This document shows, one piece after another, positions 6,324 through 8,738 of a stretch of DNA of 8,738 nucleotides (the stretch's first letter is position 1; every line of letters begins with the position of its first letter). The DNA is from Clostridium sp. (lineage in GTDB: Bacteria > Bacillota > Clostridia > Clostridiales > Clostridiaceae). The position numbers and the translations under genes are program-made. The notes under the pieces are model-generated. The model saw only the letters and a list, made by a program, of their open reading frames with translations. It had not been told where the DNA came from and did not search any database. Where the stretch lies: the NCBI GenBank assembly GCA_003539755.1, contig DPOH01000040.1, positions 1 through 8,738 on the forward strand. The letters are read 5' to 3'.

Positions 6324-6863
6324 ATTAGAATTTTACCTAATTTGATTACTTTATCTAGAATTTTTCTTTCAATACTTTTATTTATGCCAAAGCATTTAAG
6401 TATAACATTCTTTGTTATCTATACACTATGTGGCTTGACTGATGTACTGGATGGATATATAGCAAGGACGTTAAATTGCACTTCAAAAACAGGAGCACTT
6501 TTAGACAGCATAGCTGATGTTGTGTTCACCTTTGTAGTGCTGGCTGTAATTATTCCTATGATAAGCTGGAGCAGATGGATGGTCATGTGGATTGTCATTA
6601 TTATATTGATACGCATATTTTCCTTAATCATCGGATATATAAAATATCATGCATTGGCTTTTTTACATATTTACAGCAACAAGGCAGCAGGATTATTATT
6701 TTTCTTGTTTCCATTTATGATGATTAAGATTGATGTGAATATCAGTGTTGGACTTATATGCTCTGTGGCATTTCTGTCAGCAGTTGAGGAGCTTATTATA
6801 AATATGAAATCTGAAAAGCTTGAACGTGATATAACAAGCATATTTCAGCTAAAACATAATTAA
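6324..6863 (+). CDS. CDP-alcohol phosphatidyltransferase
   Basis: A membrane enzyme of about 179 residues that transfers a phosphatidyl group from a CDP-linked lipid to an alcohol (PgsA-like family), acting in the cytoplasmic membrane. Counting from 6324, the full family signature is visible: D40, D43-G44, A47-R48, G57, D61 and D65 in the spacing D-x2-DG-x2-AR-x8-G-x3-D-x3-D. Hydrophobic segments follow at about 68-85, 87-105, 119-136 and 139-155. The acceptor cannot be told: glycerol-3-phosphate, inositol and others are used by relatives. The start is odd. Family members begin directly with the 'RILPNLITLSR' segment, and here the codon at that point is ATT, correctly spaced from a ribosome site. 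ATG 6282 would add 14 unmatched residues and sits against hairpin copy 3. Expression may therefore be weak. Operon member, 24 bases before the next gene. Confidence 0.85.
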   Translation: MRILPNLITLSRIFLSILLFMPKHLSITFFVIYTLCGLTDVLDGYIARTLNCTSKTGALLDSIADVVFTFVVLAVIIPMISWSRWMVMWIVIIILIRIFSLIIGYIKYHALAFLHIYSNKAAGLLFFLFPFMMIKIDVNISVGLICSVAFLSAVEELIINMKSEKLERDITSIFQLKHN

Positions 6864-6887
6864 TATTAGTAAAGGGGGCTACTTAAT

Positions 6888-7661
6888 ATGACAAACAGAG
6901 AGATGCTTGAGGTTGCAGCAGCTCAGTCTGCAATAGATTTAAATTGTGATAAGGATGATTTTTTTGATAATACAAATAAGATGGTAGTTTCTAAGTATGA
7001 TGAAAAAGCCAGAAAATATTTAAAGCTTCCATTTGAATGTGATCTGGTTTATTACGGGAATAATATAGTTGCTTCAGTTCGTGAAGACCTTATAGATTTA
7101 GTGAAACAGTATATTGATAGGTTTAAGGCTGAACACTGCTTTGAAACTCCAAACCTTCATGTGCTTAATGATTCTTTGGAGCCTTATGGACTTAAAATAT
7201 GCTTTATGGCAGAGTATTTTCTTCCTGATCTTAATTTATTAAAGCCTTATTCATGTGGTTATGAAATAAGAATATTAGAGCAAGAAGAGGTTGATAAGCT
7301 TTATATTGATAAGTGGAGCAATGCTTTGTGTAAGGAAAGAAAGGAGCTTGATATCCTTGTCATGGGAGCATATGATGATGAAAAGCTTATAGGACTTGCT
7401 GGATGCTCAGCAGACTGTGATACTATGTGGCAGATAGGAATAGATGTGTCTCCTGAATATAGAAGACAGGGAATAGCAACAGCTTTAACAAGCAATATAG
7501 CACTTGAAACATTGAAGAGGGGTAAGGTTCCTTTTTACTGTGCAGCGTGGTCTAATATAAAATCTGTAAGGAATGCAATAAAAAGCGGTTTTCGTCCTGC
7601 ATGGGTTGAAATGACTACAAAGAGTATAGAATTTGTAAACCAATTGAATAAGTTATATTAA
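6888..7661 (+). CDS. GNAT-family N-acetyltransferase with extra N-terminal domain
   Basis: A 257-residue cytoplasmic acetyl-CoA-dependent acetyltransferase. The GNAT domain occupies about residues 126-240. The acetyl-CoA pyrophosphate loop is YRRQGIATAL (191-200), the preceding strand is MWQIGIDVSP (180-189), and the late strand/helix is AAWSNIKSVRNAIKSGF (219-235), typical of motif B. Residues 1-120 form a separate alpha/beta region of unknown function, beginning MTNREMLEVAAAQ, which I believe recurs in clostridial homologues. Start ATG 6888 follows AAAGGGGGCT (6871-6880) by seven bases. It is closely spaced (24 bases) after the phosphatidyltransferase gene, so probably cotranscribed. Acceptor substrate unknown. 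Confidence 0.88.
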   Translation: MTNREMLEVAAAQSAIDLNCDKDDFFDNTNKMVVSKYDEKARKYLKLPFECDLVYYGNNIVASVREDLIDLVKQYIDRFKAEHCFETPNLHVLNDSLEPYGLKICFMAEYFLPDLNLLKPYSCGYEIRILEQEEVDKLYIDKWSNALCKERKELDILVMGAYDDEKLIGLAGCSADCDTMWQIGIDVSPEYRRQGIATALTSNIALETLKRGKVPFYCAAWSNIKSVRNAIKSGFRPAWVEMTTKSIEFVNQLNKLY

Positions 7662-7782
7662 TTAGGATATATCTATTTGATGAGTATATTTCTATCATAT
7701 GGTACAGACATTTATATAGTATCTACTGTATTAAAATGGTATACTTAACAAGGACTTTCAAAATATAAAGGGGGCTGATTAA

Positions 7783-8196
7783 ATGGATTTTGAAATTACT
7801 GATAAAATAAAAAAAGAAGATGAAGAGGCAATATTTAATGGGCTATTAGAGTATAATCTAGATAGGATTGAGGATAAGAATCCTAAAGATCTTGGTATAT
7901 ATTTAAATGATGAAAATGGAAATAAGATTGCAGGATTAATTGGAGATACTCATGGGAACTGGTTAAGTGTAAAATTTCTATGGGTAAGTGATAAATTGCG
8001 TGGCCAAGGTATTGGAAGTAGAATATTAAAGCAGGCGGAAGAAACAGCAAAATTGCGTGGATGTAAGTACTGCTTTTTAGATACTTTTAGTTTTCAAGCA
8101 CCAGAATTTTATAAGAAATATGGCTATAAGGAAGTATTTGCATTAGAGAATTATCCTGTTACAGGGAAAAGATATTATTTTACTAAAGAACTATAA
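7783..8196 (+). CDS. Small GNAT-family N-acetyltransferase
   Basis: A 137-residue single-domain GNAT. The central strand FLWVSDKLRG leads into the acetyl-CoA loop RGQGIGSRIL (73-82). Motif B is LDTFSFQAPEFYKKYGY (99-115), a pattern found in many clostridial and bacillar GNATs. The C-terminal strands (GKRYYFTKEL) complete the fold, and the length is normal. Start ATG 7783 is six bases after AAAGGGGGCT (7767-7776), identical to the ribosome site of the previous GNAT gene. The 121-base gap upstream shows no terminator, so it may be read from the operon or from its own promoter. Some relatives modify small amines or aminoglycosides, but no substrate can be assigned. Confidence 0.9.
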   Translation: MDFEITDKIKKEDEEAIFNGLLEYNLDRIEDKNPKDLGIYLNDENGNKIAGLIGDTHGNWLSVKFLWVSDKLRGQGIGSRILKQAEETAKLRGCKYCFLDTFSFQAPEFYKKYGYKEVFALENYPVTGKRYYFTKEL

Positions 8197-8266
8197 TAAA
8201 AATGTACAAACAACAGGTTTAGTGGTTAGATTATAAATATATATGGTATATAAAGGAGAAAAGAGA

Positions 8267-8614
8267 ATGGATTTTAAATTAAGAATGACAGAATAGAGAG
8301 ATTATAATGATATTGAGTTTTTAACAAGGTAAGATTTTTGGAATATATACAAGCCAGGCTGTGATGAACATCTTGTAATACATAATATGCATAAGGATAA
8401 TGTACAGATAAAAGAGCTTGAATTAGTAGCTGTAAGTGAAGAGAAAATAGTAGGACACATCATGTACACAAAGGCAATAATTAGAAATTGCGATAAAAAT
8501 AAATTCTTAGCATTTGGTCCAATAAGCGTTGATGTATCATTACAGAATAAAGGCATTGGAAGTGCATTAATAAAAGAATCCTTAAAGAAAGCAGCAGCTT
8601 TAAATAATATCTGA
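8267..8614 (+). pseudogene. GNAT acetyltransferase with two stops and a missing C terminus
   Basis: A good ribosome site AAAGGAG (8252-8258) precedes ATG 8267. The frame then reads like a GNAT of the 'GCDEHLV...KELELVAV' type but has TAG at codon 10 (8294-8296) and TAA at codon 22 (8330-8332). After the second stop it is open for 93 codons, including strand LAFGPISVDVS and the acetyl-CoA loop QNKGIGSALI (about 8549-8578). It then ends at LNNI followed by TGA 8612. Homologues continue some 50 or more residues past this loop, so the C-terminal third is lost. The loss coincides with the start of a foreign reverse-strand fragment. A product restarted at ATG 8387 would lack both ends of the fold and is unlikely to work. 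Confidence 0.85.
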
Positions 8615-8738
8615 ATCTAATACTTTGTCTAATAATTCTGCCATATCATCGTTATGAATACATTGTCCTGGAGTTTTAGTCCAGCATGTGAAGCATCCAG
8701 AACAGCTATGAATATTCTTGCTATTTAGGTACACAGTT
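8600..8738 (-). pseudogene. Flavodoxin-family (iron-sulfur flavoprotein-like) fragment
   Basis: Read on the minus strand from the right edge, 45 codons are open before TAA at 8600-8602. The fragment contains CSGCFTCWTKTPGQC followed by IHNDDM, the cysteine segment of flavodoxin-fold NADPH-dependent FMN reductases / iron-sulfur flavoproteins. It then has the helix ELLDKVLDSDII, which in relatives leads directly to the flavin-loop strand 'F.TPLY'. That strand and everything after it are absent here. The start lies beyond the window. So the visible part is the middle of a protein of about 170-200 residues, cut after roughly residue 85. Its end overlaps by a few bases with the equally truncated GNAT on the other strand, which marks a rearrangement breakpoint rather than a natural gene end. 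Confidence 0.75.

Noticed and set aside
1..8738. Mobile element, CRISPR, prophage or defence island
   Set aside because: No transposase, integrase, terminal inverted repeats, regular direct repeats or defence-family domains are visible on either strand. The three palindromes are too far apart and too few to be an array.

Overview
The base composition is strongly AT-rich, Shine-Dalgarno sites are strong (GGAGG/GGGGG types), codons are A/T-ending, and the gene families are clostridial (EFR1-type ferredoxin-flavodoxin, CPBP protease, Tag, flavodoxin-fold oxidoreductases, many GNATs). This points to a low-GC Firmicute, most likely Clostridium sensu stricto. The species cannot be fixed from this window. 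All genes are on the + strand except a fragment at the right edge.

Layout. 1-562: wreck of a Crp/Fnr-type regulator with four in-frame stops. 679-1479: intact short-chain dehydrogenase, closed by a good terminator (1502-1537). 1761-2486: CPBP intramembrane protease. 2588-3166: DNA-3-methyladenine glycosylase I (tag). 3332-3889: flavodoxin-fold NAD(P)H oxidoreductase, followed by a second terminator (3932-3963). A promoter near 3986-4014 then starts a probable operon: P-loop kinase (4114-4623), EFR1-type flavodoxin/2x[4Fe-4S] protein interrupted by one in-frame TGA (4680-5495), histidine-phosphatase-fold protein with a QHT instead of RHG motif (5594-6205), CDP-alcohol phosphatidyltransferase with an apparently non-ATG start (6324-6863), and a two-part GNAT acetyltransferase (6888-7661). 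Then come a small GNAT (7783-8196), a third GNAT broken by two stops and cut off at about 8605 (8267-8614), and, joined to it on the opposite strand, a truncated flavodoxin-family fragment (8600-8738).

I do not see a defence system, CRISPR array, transposase, prophage, rRNA or tRNA. The genes are mostly stand-alone accessory enzymes (redox, repair, acetyl transfer), and I cannot tie them into one pathway. The main signals are: (i) unusually heavy gene decay by point nonsense mutations, all of which could be read as G-to-T changes on the + strand; (ii) three copies of a dispersed 20-bp palindrome CGTTGCC-N6-GGCAACG (one imperfect) in leaders of otherwise unrelated genes; (iii) a breakpoint near 8605 where two 3'-truncated genes meet tail to tail.
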